DNA of 24,865 bases, taken from contig JAZQNE010000076.1 in assembly GCA_045627185.1 (NCBI GenBank), forward strand, positions 1 through 24,865, given 5' to 3'. The stretch comes from SZUA-448 sp045627185. Lineage in GTDB: Bacteria; Bacillota; Clostridia; Lachnospirales; Lachnospiraceae. Below are positions 17,799 to 24,118 of this stretch, piece by piece. The notes below the pieces were generated by a model, which had not been told where the DNA came from, did not search any database, and saw nothing but the letters and a program-made list of their open reading frames with translations. Position numbers and translations under genes: made by a program. The number at the start of each line of letters is the position of its first letter. The stretch's first letter is position 1.

Positions 17799-17846
17799 TC
17801 TTGTAATATGTCTTGAAATATGTCTTGTAATATGTCTCGATATTAT
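17799..17846. repeat. Four tandem 12-bp repeats upstream of the GGDEF-RHH gene
   Basis: Units TCTTGTAATATG, TCTTGAAATATG, TCTTGTAATATG and the diverged TCTCGATATTAT follow each other without gaps. They end where the inverted repeat at 17840-17860 begins. They may be binding sites for a regulator. The 17661-18038 gap (378 bp) contains no convincing gene; it holds two divergent promoters and repeats. Confidence 0.6.
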
Positions 17847-17860
17847 TTCTGAAATAATAT
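17840..17860. promoter_or_regulatory. Putative operator, perfect 10-1-10 inverted repeat
   Basis: ATATTATTTC, one T, GAAATAATAT: a perfect inverted repeat directly upstream of the -35 at 17873. The sequence GATATTATTTCT recurs at 17911-17922, just downstream of the -10, again as part of an inverted repeat (GATATTA with TAATATC, to 17933). Sites on both sides of a promoter fit repression by a dimeric regulator. Confidence 0.5.
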
Positions 17861-17872
17861 TGCAAAATATTA

Positions 17873-17901
17873 TTGACAAAATACATATTATGATTTAATA
17901 T
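17873..17901 (+). promoter_or_regulatory. Promoter of the GGDEF-RHH gene
   Basis: Consensus TTGACA (17873-17878), a 17-bp spacer and TAATAT (17896-17901, four of six). Confidence 0.5.
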
Positions 17902-17968
17902 TACATCGTTGATATTATTTCTAGGGTAATATCGGCAGTGAAATATTTCATTTACAACATTCATTTCA

Positions 17969-17987
17969 CGGAGGTTACGTGCCTCCG
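17969..17987 (+). promoter_or_regulatory. Hairpin enclosing a strong Shine-Dalgarno and a GTG codon
   Basis: CGGAGG (17969-17974) pairs with CCTCCG (17982-17987) over a 7-nt loop that contains GTG 17979. GGAGG would serve that GTG, which is in frame with the GGDEF gene and 60 bases before the preferred ATG. Folding would hide the ribosome site. Confidence 0.4.
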
Positions 17988-18038
17988 CGTAAGCAACAAA
18001 AACAATTCTTGCATTTTACATGCGGAAAGGACAATTTT

Positions 18039-18722
18039 ATGCCAAGAACAGTTAGTGAACATATTCAGAGTGAAAAAGACAAGAAACCCCATCATCATAT
18101 TGTAAATGATGCGCTGAAGTTTCCCCTTGGTGATGCATTTGAAAAAGACCTCACCGGGCTCATGGCACAGAACCCCGAAGAAAGCGGAGAGCCCCTTATA
18201 ATTGCCGTTTTCGACTTTGACAACTTTTTATTAATTAATGAAAACTTTGGACATGATGCAGGTGACAAGGTCCTTATTGACACAGGAAAGTTCATCCGGT
18301 CAAAGCTTCCGGAAGGCGCTGACATCTACCGTTTCGGGGGTGACGAGTTCGGTATCATCTTCCATAACGATATGGAAAAAGAGGACGTTTTCCTGCTTCT
18401 TGAAAGCATCAGAAGAGAGCTCAGCATTCCCATGCCTGACGGCTCAAACGGCACCATTTCAATCGGTGTTGCAGCTGCTTTTGAGGATGCAAACCGTGTT
18501 CCGGAGCTCATTCGCAAGGCTGAAGGCGCTCTCTACAGGGCAAAAGTAGGCGGACGCAACAAGGTTGCTCTTGCAAGAGAAGAAAAAATGGTTCCCAAGA
18601 CCAGTCACTACACGCAGGACCAGCTTAAGAACCTTACAAAACTCTCTAAGCGTGAAGGCATCGGAGAGGCTATTCTTTTAAGAGAAGCTCTTGATATGCT
18701 GCTTAAGAAATATGATATATAA
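18039..18722 (+). CDS. GGDEF protein with C-terminal ribbon-helix-helix-like domain
   Basis: This 227-residue soluble protein has a GGDEF domain at about 35-180. Catalytic features look intact: FDFDNFLLINENFGHDAGD, RFGGDEF (GGDEF at 100-104) and ALYRAKVGGRN. The usual Lys after DxDxF is Leu, and there is no I-site. Residues about 184-226 read as a ribbon-helix-helix: strand VPKTSHYT, helix QDQLKNLTKLSKREG, helix GEAILLREALDMLLKKY. CopG/Arc-type proteins share this pattern and bind DNA as dimers. The fusion suggests a transcription factor tied to c-di-GMP synthesis or GTP binding. I chose ATG 18039 with AAAGGA upstream; GTG 17979 with GGAGG would add 20 residues. The promoter region has operator-like repeats. 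GGDEF is certain, RHH likely but by eye. Confidence 0.85.
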   Translation: MPRTVSEHIQSEKDKKPHHHIVNDALKFPLGDAFEKDLTGLMAQNPEESGEPLIIAVFDFDNFLLINENFGHDAGDKVLIDTGKFIRSKLPEGADIYRFGGDEFGIIFHNDMEKEDVFLLLESIRRELSIPMPDGSNGTISIGVAAAFEDANRVPELIRKAEGALYRAKVGGRNKVALAREEKMVPKTSHYTQDQLKNLTKLSKREGIGEAILLREALDMLLKKYDI

Positions 18723-18773
18723 ATCCATTCGCAATTGAGCAAGTCCTTGTCTGAGGCTTTCCTATATTCGCAT

Positions 18774-18809
18774 AAAAAACGCGCTTAACTGCAGTTAAGC
18801 GCATTTTTT
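18774..18809. terminator. Bidirectional terminator, perfect 22-bp palindrome
   Basis: GCGCTTAACTG and CAGTTAAGCGC (18781-18802) form a perfect palindrome with AAAAAA before and TTTTTT after. It ends both the GGDEF-RHH transcript (plus) and the reverse transcriptase transcript (minus). Confidence 0.88.
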
Positions 18810-18818
18810 ATGAGCTGT

Positions 18819-20030
18819 TTATTTCTGACTCTCATTTTTATATTTGTAATATTCATTCACAAGGCTCCTGAAGCCCAGTTCCTTCAGGTGTTCATAAGTA
18901 ACCGCATAATTTCCTTTGTAGTGGCGGCCGCTGTAGATAAAGCGCAGCTCGTTTACAAGATATTCGTCAAGCACATGAAGACCGGTATCCGTTGTAAGCA
19001 CAGGGAAGAACCAGCGGCTCCAGGTAAAATCGTATTCCTCATCAATATCGAAATATTTACGGTTAAAAACCTTGATTGCGACAGCCGCCGCCTTGTCAAA
19101 GTCCACGCCTTTTTTTGTCCTCCAGCGGTAAAGCGCACGGCACTTGCGTTTGATTTTCGCCTTCATTTTCATGATTGTAACGGAAGACAGGTCTATATTC
19201 CCATTATGATACTCAAATCCAAGGAATTCAAAGGGTTCTCCGGGATCTGAAAAAGACAGCTTGTCAGGGTTCATTTCGAGCCCCTTTTCTGCTATGCGCC
19301 GCTCCGCAAGTTCCCTGTATTGCTGCCTTTCCTCAGGAGATTTTGCAAAAATGAGAATATCATCCGAATAGCGGAAATAAGGCACATTCAGCTTTTCAAA
19401 CTCTCTGTCGAGTGAAAGAAGGTAGATATTAGCCATGAACGCCGATACAGGCATTCCGGCCATTGCCCCGCGCTCCTCTTCAACTGTTTCGCCGTCGCTT
19501 ACAGCCTTCCCAACGGACAGAAGGTCACAAAGAAAGTAAAGAAGCGGCTCATCATCTGTAATCATTTCGCGCAGAACCTGTACCATTCCTGCGGTTGGCA
19601 TTGAATTGAAATAGTTGTGGATGTCCATTTTAAGAGTATAGCAGCTATCAAGACCGGGAATCTGAAGCATCTTAAAAATAGCATCCTTCACGGTAATACT
19701 CCTTCGAAATGAGAAGCAGGAACGGCTGAGTTTTTCATCGTACTTATAAAGAAGCCAGGTAAGCAGCTTCAGAACCCATGTCTCGTCCTCCGAAAAGGTG
19801 TAAATCACGCGTTTTTTCCGCGTTCCGCTTTTATTGATTGTACGTTTCAGAGGATAAGAAAAGCCGTGGTCCGGCTGTGAAAGCCTGTCCGTTATGCTCA
19901 GATACCGCTTTTGCGCAATAAATTCGTCCAGAATATCAAACTCCCGATTCGACATATGACTGTGCTGTGACTTGTATTCACGGAATTCCAGCCATGTTTC
20001 CTCACGGGAGAGTAAATCCAGTAAACTCAT
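18819..20030 (-). CDS. Reverse transcriptase of unassigned class
   Basis: This 403-residue protein is an RNA-directed DNA polymerase by motif. RKKRVIYTF (71-79) is the early RT region; KMDIHNYFNSM holds catalytic Asp136; GAMAGMPVSAFMANIYL (188-204) corresponds to the 'QGxPLSP.LANiYL' motif; YSDD at 221-224 is the active site with Ser in place of the common Ala; GLEMNPDKLSF and FEFLGFEY follow. Residues about 285-403 form a basic alpha-helical thumb or X-like domain. No HNH endonuclease or zinc domain is seen, and the retron marks NAxxH and VTG are absent. GGAG lies about seven bases upstream of ATG 20030. A strongly structured segment lies 72-207 bases upstream. It could be a DRT/UG-type defence RT, a domesticated intron-type RT, or a new class. 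Confidence 0.9.
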   Translation of the reverse strand: MSLLDLLSREETWLEFREYKSQHSHMSNREFDILDEFIAQKRYLSITDRLSQPDHGFSYPLKRTINKSGTRKKRVIYTFSEDETWVLKLLTWLLYKYDEKLSRSCFSFRRSITVKDAIFKMLQIPGLDSCYTLKMDIHNYFNSMPTAGMVQVLREMITDDEPLLYFLCDLLSVGKAVSDGETVEEERGAMAGMPVSAFMANIYLLSLDREFEKLNVPYFRYSDDILIFAKSPEERQQYRELAERRIAEKGLEMNPDKLSFSDPGEPFEFLGFEYHNGNIDLSSVTIMKMKAKIKRKCRALYRWRTKKGVDFDKAAAVAIKVFNRKYFDIDEEYDFTWSRWFFPVLTTDTGLHVLDEYLVNELRFIYSGRHYKGNYAVTYEHLKELGFRSLVNEYYKYKNESQK

Positions 20031-20053
20031 ATTTTTCTCCGGTTAATAGAGTA

Positions 20054-20087
20054 AATTCGGTAAAATCAGTTTCTTAAAAACCAAATT
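20054..20087 (-). ncRNA. Hairpin directly before the reverse transcriptase start
   Basis: On the minus strand AATTTGGT (20080-20087) pairs with ACCGAATT (20054-20061), eight pairs including one G-U, over an 18-nt loop. It lies between the long structured segment and the RT ribosome site. Confidence 0.35.
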
Positions 20088-20101
20088 CAATAAAAAGAAA
20101 A

Positions 20102-20237
20102 AGGAAAAAAGAGAAAAAGCTTTGAAATAAGCTGTGCTTATGTTACAAGACTGAACATAGCCCTGCTGTCTGCAAAGCATCTGTATGAGCTATGCTTCAT
20201 CCACCGCAGACGCAATAATGCGTTTCTCTTTTTTCCT
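20102..20237 (-). ncRNA. Structured RNA upstream of the reverse transcriptase, closed by a 15-bp inverted repeat
   Basis: In the RT orientation, AGGAAAAAAGAGAAA (20223-20237) and its exact complement (20102-20116) enclose 106 nt. Inside, CGCA-ttat-TGCG (20211-20222) is followed by a long hairpin in which GTCTGC (20206-20211) pairs with GCAGAC (20168-20173), and AAGCAT/ATGCTT forms its upper stem (20192-20197 with 20175-20180). TATGTT/AACATA (20154-20159 with 20139-20144) overlaps an alternative ATAAGC-aca-GCTTAT (20127-20141). A U-rich run follows the last stem. Long complementary ends around a folded core just upstream of an RT gene are how retron a1/a2 repeats and some DRT ncRNAs are laid out. 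No protein-coding ORF of note lies inside. No separate promoter is evident, so it may be cut from the operon transcript. Confidence 0.55.
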
Positions 20238-20273
20238 GTATTCTTAATTTTTGCAGAAGTCTTTATTCAGGAA

Positions 20274-20906
20274 TTACAGATATTTCTGAAGTCTTGCCTG
20301 AATATATTTTACATTGTTAGGATAATGCTCGATAAAGTTGATCATGGGAACACCGGCTTTAGCTGCCTGCTCCTTTGAGAAGCGGTACAGACGCTTTGCG
20401 CATGTGGTCTTGCCGATAAGCATGATGAAAAGCTTGGGAGCGCCTGCTGAATAAACGGCAAAGCTGTAATTCATGAAATTACCTGTTCCGCCGATTGTTG
20501 CAGGTGATACATTCTCACGTACTTCATAGTTTGAAAAGTTTTCAGCAAGAACCCGGCGGATCTTTACTGCTGCTGCAATGCCGTCATCTTCAAACATGTC
20601 CTTTGTGTAAACAACGTCCCGGCCTACATAAACGCCATTGTTCTTTGCAACCTGCTCCATGGTAGCTGCATAATTTTCGGTTGCTCTCTTAAGGTTTTCA
20701 AAAGCGTTGTTGGTTTCTTTTACGTTTGTCTCAAGGTTGCCTGCAGCCTGATCAAGGTTTTCGGCAGTCTTGTTTGCCCATTTCTCAGCAACAGGATTAA
20801 CAGCTTTCTGAACAGCACCGCTTACTGCATTGCTTACGCCCTTTTTAATGCCGTTGCTAATACCATTACTGATACCGTTACCAATAAGATTCTTTAAAAA
20901 TCCCAT
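20274..20906 (-). CDS. Glycine-zipper protein of unknown function upstream of the reverse transcriptase
   Basis: This is a 210-residue protein. Residues 11-35 carry small residues at every fourth position (Gly11, 15, 19, 23, then Ala27, 31, 35), each followed by Ile or Val. This is a glycine zipper of the kind that packs helices in or on membranes. Residues about 40-95 should be a long polar helix or coiled coil rich in Asn, Glu and Ala. Residues about 105-210 form a compact alpha/beta domain (NYSFAVYSAGAPKLFIMLIG, AGVPMINFIEHYPNNVKYI) I cannot assign; its strand order faintly recalls restriction-endonuclease-like folds, but no D-ExK site is visible. GAGGAGG lies before ATG 20906. It shares orientation with the RT 243 bp downstream and has a good promoter upstream. 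A membrane effector or scaffold for the RT system is conceivable, not shown. Confidence 0.78.
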   Translation of the reverse strand: MGFLKNLIGNGISNGISNGIKKGVSNAVSGAVQKAVNPVAEKWANKTAENLDQAAGNLETNVKETNNAFENLKRATENYAATMEQVAKNNGVYVGRDVVYTKDMFEDDGIAAAVKIRRVLAENFSNYEVRENVSPATIGGTGNFMNYSFAVYSAGAPKLFIMLIGKTTCAKRLYRFSKEQAAKAGVPMINFIEHYPNNVKYIQARLQKYL

Positions 20907-20942
20907 ACTAAACCTCCTCAGTTCGTTCAGCGATTATTTCGC

Positions 20943-20965
20943 CAAAAAATGATTTCCCAAATCAT
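20943..20965 (-). terminator. Terminator-like hairpin in the leader of the glycine-zipper gene
   Basis: On the minus strand ATGATTT-ggg-AAATCAT (20949-20965) is followed by six T. It lies about 30 bp after the predicted start of the promoter at 21004-21032 and before the gene. It may act as an attenuator, or simply end read-through from the amidohydrolase gene. Confidence 0.5.
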
Positions 20966-21003
20966 CCACCGATTGAGCCCAAGTGGCTCCTACACGATTG
21001 ATT

Positions 21004-21032
21004 ATTATACCAAAAACCGGTTTACTGGTCAA
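21004..21032 (-). promoter_or_regulatory. Sigma-A promoter of the glycine-zipper/RT operon
   Basis: On the minus strand TTGACC (21027-21032), a 17-bp spacer and consensus TATAAT (21004-21009). Transcription should start near 20997, giving a leader of about 90 nt. The -35 begins nine bases past the amidohydrolase stop codon. Confidence 0.7.
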
Positions 21033-21041
21033 TTGTTTTAT

Positions 21042-22646
21042 TCACACTCTCATGGCTTTTCCACATGTTGCAGCAGTGGTTGCATCAACCGTTCCGTTAT
21101 TAAGAACCTGTTTTCCGTTCACAAAAACTCTGTTGATTCCGAATGCATGCTTTTCATCAGGCACAGCCTTCAAAAGCTCATCCTCATCAAACACGGTAAT
21201 ATCAGCAAAACAGCCCTCTCTGAGATAGCCTCTGTCCTTGAGCATAAAGCGCTCGGCAGTTGCACCTGTCATGCGGTTAATGGTAGCCGGAAGCGTATCG
21301 CCTATTCCTTTAAGCGAATCCTGAAGGAACTTGGGGAAGCACTCGAAAAGAGCCGGATTCTGAACGCCAAATTCCTCAACCCATGCATCCGTCATGTAAA
21401 GGCAGAGCGGATTCTTTTCAAAATCATGAATAATCTCATTTGTGGTGTACGGTCCCATGTTGACACGTCCCTTGAAATCAGACTCTTTGCAGAGCTGAAG
21501 GTACATATCAAGGTCCTTCTTTCCGTTTTCAACAGCCAGCTGATGAACCGTCTTGCCCTCATATTTCTCATATCCGGGCCCGATGTATGCTATCTCGATA
21601 TCATCGAAACCAAAACCGAGAAGCTTAATGGAGGCGGCAATCAGAAGCTTAAGTTTAAGGTAATTGAGCGGTTTCTTCCGCTCAGCCTCGCTCATTCCGC
21701 GATACCAGTCGGGAAGGATAACCGTGATTACCGAAACACCCTTGAGTTCATCGTATATATCAAACTGTGCGCGAACGCCTTCCTTGCGGATATCGTTGAT
21801 AATACGCAGAAACTCGGGCTTGTCCGAAAAAGACTTACGTCCGACAAAAATGGCATGCGAATACTGGAGTTTAAGGTTTGTTCCCTTTGAAATCTCAACA
21901 AGCTCATCAAGTGCACGAAGCAGATGTGAACGCCCAAGAAGCTGAGGATAAGATGTTGAAACCTTTGACTCGGCACGGGCATGAACGGTGAGCGGTTTGT
22001 CATATTTTACGCAAAGATCGACAATTTTGCGGAGTTCATCGGTCTTTGAATAGCAGCCCGGCTCATACATAAGACCAAGCGATACGCCTGCGGCACCGTC
22101 CTTTAAGTCACGCTCAAGGCAGGCAAGCATGCGGTTTTGCTCTTCTTCAGTAAGGTCTCTGTTCTCATAGCCGCTTATTCCGGCCCGTGCGGAGTTGTGG
22201 CCGGTAAGTGTTGCGATATTACACGGCACGGTTCCGTCAACAGCATCAAGAAAGGATTTGGCATCGGGATAAACACCGGTTGTATCCTTAAAGAAAAACA
22301 GTCCGCCGCCAATTTTATCAACATTTTTGCTGTCCGCTTCAAAACCAATTTCCGAAAGGCCGCAGTTACCTGTAACAAACGATGTTATACCCTGGCGGAT
22401 AAACGGCTCAAAGTAAGGCAACGGTTCTTTCTTAATGGCAAACCAGTCATTGTGCGAATGACAGTCAATAAAGCCCGGAGCAACAGATTTGCCTTCAATG
22501 TCAATAACTTTGTCGGCCCAAACGCCTGCTCCGTCAGTAGCGTTAAACACTCCCGCAATTCTGTCATTTTCAATCAGAATGCTTCCCGAAAAGGGCTCTG
22601 TTCCTGCACCATCATAAATTTTGCAGTTTGTAAGTAATGTTTTCAT
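21042..22646 (-). CDS. N-acyl-D-amino-acid deacylase family amidohydrolase
   Basis: This 534-residue cytoplasmic metal-dependent hydrolase is of the D-aminoacylase/dihydroorotase-like type. Members remove acyl groups from D-amino acids. The metal site HxH is in FIDCHSHND (His63, His65), GNCGLSE is the D-aminoacylase signature, and TVHARAE and YSHAIF supply further His ligands. The C-terminus has the usual RGYLREGCFADITVFDED and FVNGKQVLNNG strands of the urease-type composite domain. ATG 22646 is chosen because GGAGAGG lies just upstream; a start six codons earlier is less suited. The esterase-like gene lies 279 bp upstream in the same orientation. The exact substrate is not clear; peptidoglycan D-amino acids are a reasonable guess. 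Confidence 0.88.
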   Translation of the reverse strand: MKTLLTNCKIYDGAGTEPFSGSILIENDRIAGVFNATDGAGVWADKVIDIEGKSVAPGFIDCHSHNDWFAIKKEPLPYFEPFIRQGITSFVTGNCGLSEIGFEADSKNVDKIGGGLFFFKDTTGVYPDAKSFLDAVDGTVPCNIATLTGHNSARAGISGYENRDLTEEEQNRMLACLERDLKDGAAGVSLGLMYEPGCYSKTDELRKIVDLCVKYDKPLTVHARAESKVSTSYPQLLGRSHLLRALDELVEISKGTNLKLQYSHAIFVGRKSFSDKPEFLRIINDIRKEGVRAQFDIYDELKGVSVITVILPDWYRGMSEAERKKPLNYLKLKLLIAASIKLLGFGFDDIEIAYIGPGYEKYEGKTVHQLAVENGKKDLDMYLQLCKESDFKGRVNMGPYTTNEIIHDFEKNPLCLYMTDAWVEEFGVQNPALFECFPKFLQDSLKGIGDTLPATINRMTGATAERFMLKDRGYLREGCFADITVFDEDELLKAVPDEKHAFGINRVFVNGKQVLNNGTVDATTAATCGKAMRV

Positions 22647-22925
22647 AATCCTCTCCAATCCCATTTTTTATTTTCCTCTCATCATAATTTTCCATGTTTC
22701 ACTTAGCATTTACGGGACTCTTTTCCAAAACGTCGGAAACAATTCTGCGTGTGTCCGTAGAAAAACGCAGTCTTACGCAATTTAACAGACAGAAAACTTC
22801 CGGTTATCAGTTTTTGACCCCGTACCATATATTGGTCCGTCATTACGTTTTAGTGAACTGCGCCGGTAATTGAATTACCAAGGATTCCCGCTTTTTATCC
22901 TAAATTTATTCCGTTCCTGACATGC
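22647..22925. other. Intergenic region with small palindromes, no gene seen
   Basis: Between the two hydrolase genes. It contains a perfect 7-1-7 palindrome GGTAATT-g-AATTACC at 22865-22879 without a T tract, and a weaker stem with arms CTGCGT and ACGCAG at 22745-22770. I found no convincing promoter or terminator. Confidence 0.4.
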
Positions 22926-23675
22926 TTACATATACCTTCTCATAAAAGCTTCCATAGCGGGAAAATAACGGGCTGTTTCAGTAACTGGCGTGTGCGGCGC
23001 TCCTTCAAGCGTAACAAGCTCATGTACCACGTTCGCACGTTCAAGTTCTTTTTGAAAAGCCGTTTCAAGCTCATAAGCCACCAGTTCGTCAGCCGTTCCG
23101 TGAACCGAAAAGACGGGCGGAAAGCCTGTTACGCAGGGCGCCTCATACGGGCTTCCCCAGCAGTTTACAACACAGCGGATACGGTCCTTAAGCAACACCG
23201 TTGCATAAATAGCCGTCATTCCTCCCGCGCTTCCGCCGCCCACAAAAAGACGCGACATATCAAGGCAAAGCTCAGCAGCATGCAAATCAAGGTACCGGAC
23301 AACCTCAACAATTGCTTTGGCAGCCGGTCCGACAATTCCTGCAAATCCGTTTGCGTAAGCAGCGTCGTACTCAACCTCATTCTCAAAAACCGGATAATCC
23401 GGAGAAATTACCGTAAAGCCCATTTCAACAAACTTGCGTGCAAACGTAGGAATATAGCCCTGTCGTTTGTCATGGGGCATTGTAAAACCGCCACCGTGAA
23501 TGAAGATGATTACCGGCTTCTTTTCTTCCGGGCTTCCCTCTTTCTGACAGTCCGATGCAGTAAGAATATCAAGCCTATAATCCTGTGGAACGCCTTTTCT
23601 GTTCAAAAGCGTTGCAAATACCGTTTCTTTTACATTCAGACCCGTGTAATCGTGGTCTTTATATACTCCGTCCAT
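22926..23675 (-). CDS. Alpha/beta hydrolase (HSL-type esterase/lipase family)
   Basis: This 249-residue cytoplasmic hydrolase is expected to act on small ester substrates. The oxyanion motif HGGG is at 60-63. The nucleophile is Ser149 in GGGSAGG. Asp196 in HGTADELV and His228 in EGAPHTPV complete the triad. No signal peptide is present. AAAGG lies about ten bases before ATG 23675. Six 19-bp tandem repeats occupy the region 40 to 145 bases upstream of the start, which may control it. The amidohydrolase gene follows in the same orientation after 279 bp. Substrate unknown. Confidence 0.9.
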   Translation of the reverse strand: MDGVYKDHDYTGLNVKETVFATLLNRKGVPQDYRLDILTASDCQKEGSPEEKKPVIIFIHGGGFTMPHDKRQGYIPTFARKFVEMGFTVISPDYPVFENEVEYDAAYANGFAGIVGPAAKAIVEVVRYLDLHAAELCLDMSRLFVGGGSAGGMTAIYATVLLKDRIRCVVNCWGSPYEAPCVTGFPPVFSVHGTADELVAYELETAFQKELERANVVHELVTLEGAPHTPVTETARYFPAMEAFMRRYM

Positions 23676-23714
23676 TTTCTTATTGACCTTTCCCCGGAAG
23701 CAGGTAGTGTTTTA

Positions 23715-23820
23715 CCGTTTCCGGATAGTTTTTCCGTTTCCGGATAGTTTTTCCGTTTCCGTATAGTATCTCCGTTTCCGTATAGTTTTTAATGTTTCCG
23801 GATAGCTTCACCGTTTCCGA
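23715..23820. repeat. Six tandem 19-bp repeats upstream of the alpha/beta hydrolase gene
   Basis: The unit is close to CCGTTTCCGGATAGTTTTT on the plus strand. GTTTCCG recurs at steps of 19, 19, 19, 20 and 19 bp. Units 1 and 2 are nearly identical; units 3 and 4 carry TATAG for GATAG; unit 5 begins ATG for CCG; unit 6 is degenerate. There are no spacers, so it is not CRISPR. It could be an operator array or a replication-slippage tract. Confidence 0.85.
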
Positions 23821-23915
23821 AATTATTCCGGAAAACAATCAACTCATTGTTTACAACCTTGCCGCATTAGCGCATGCTTGTTATCATAAATCGTGGAAAA
23901 AACGAACAATTGAAA

Positions 23916-24118
23916 CTATATTTCCCGTATATGGGAAGCCTCATTTGCCTTGATAACATAGAATCCCCGATCAGTTATTTTCCAGACGTGTATGCCGGTA
24001 TCAGCAGTACAGAAGAAGGAATTCTCTCCGATCGGAGTATTAAACAGTGCGCCGTACAACTGGTTGATCATTCCCCCGTGCGTCACGATAGCAACAACGG
24101 CGTCCGGTCCATTTTCAA
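23916..24118 (-). pseudogene. 3' remnant of a histidine phosphatase gene
   Basis: On the minus strand this reads FENGPDAVVAIVTHGG followed by about 50 more codons and TAG at 23916. THGG with the preceding hydrophobic strand is the second active-site His motif of histidine phosphatases (phosphoglycerate-mutase-like), and IHVWKITDRGFYVI fits the C-terminal strands. A stop lies just ahead of it in this frame, and no start or N-terminal RHG motif is present. The acetyltransferase gene runs into it in another frame. In the 407-bp gap between the two intact genes this is the only coding trace. Confidence 0.7.

Noticed and set aside
17782..17964. Small minus-strand reading frame of 60 codons
   Set aside because: It has no ribosome site, is explained by AT-rich tandem and inverted repeats, and overlaps the promoter of the GGDEF-RHH gene.
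131..18722. c-di-GMP riboswitches near the cyclase genes
   Set aside because: I looked for the conserved core sequences of the two known classes in the leaders and did not find them.
20102..20237. Template repeat of a diversity-generating retroelement
   Set aside because: I saw no second copy with adenine-specific changes in the window, no C-type lectin target gene, and the RT lacks the SQ motif of that class.
20949..21890. Plus-strand open frame opposite the amidohydrolase
   Set aside because: It is antisense to a well-supported enzyme gene and shows no domain of its own.
23715..23820. CRISPR array
   Set aside because: The 19-bp units are contiguous with no spacers, and no cas gene is present.
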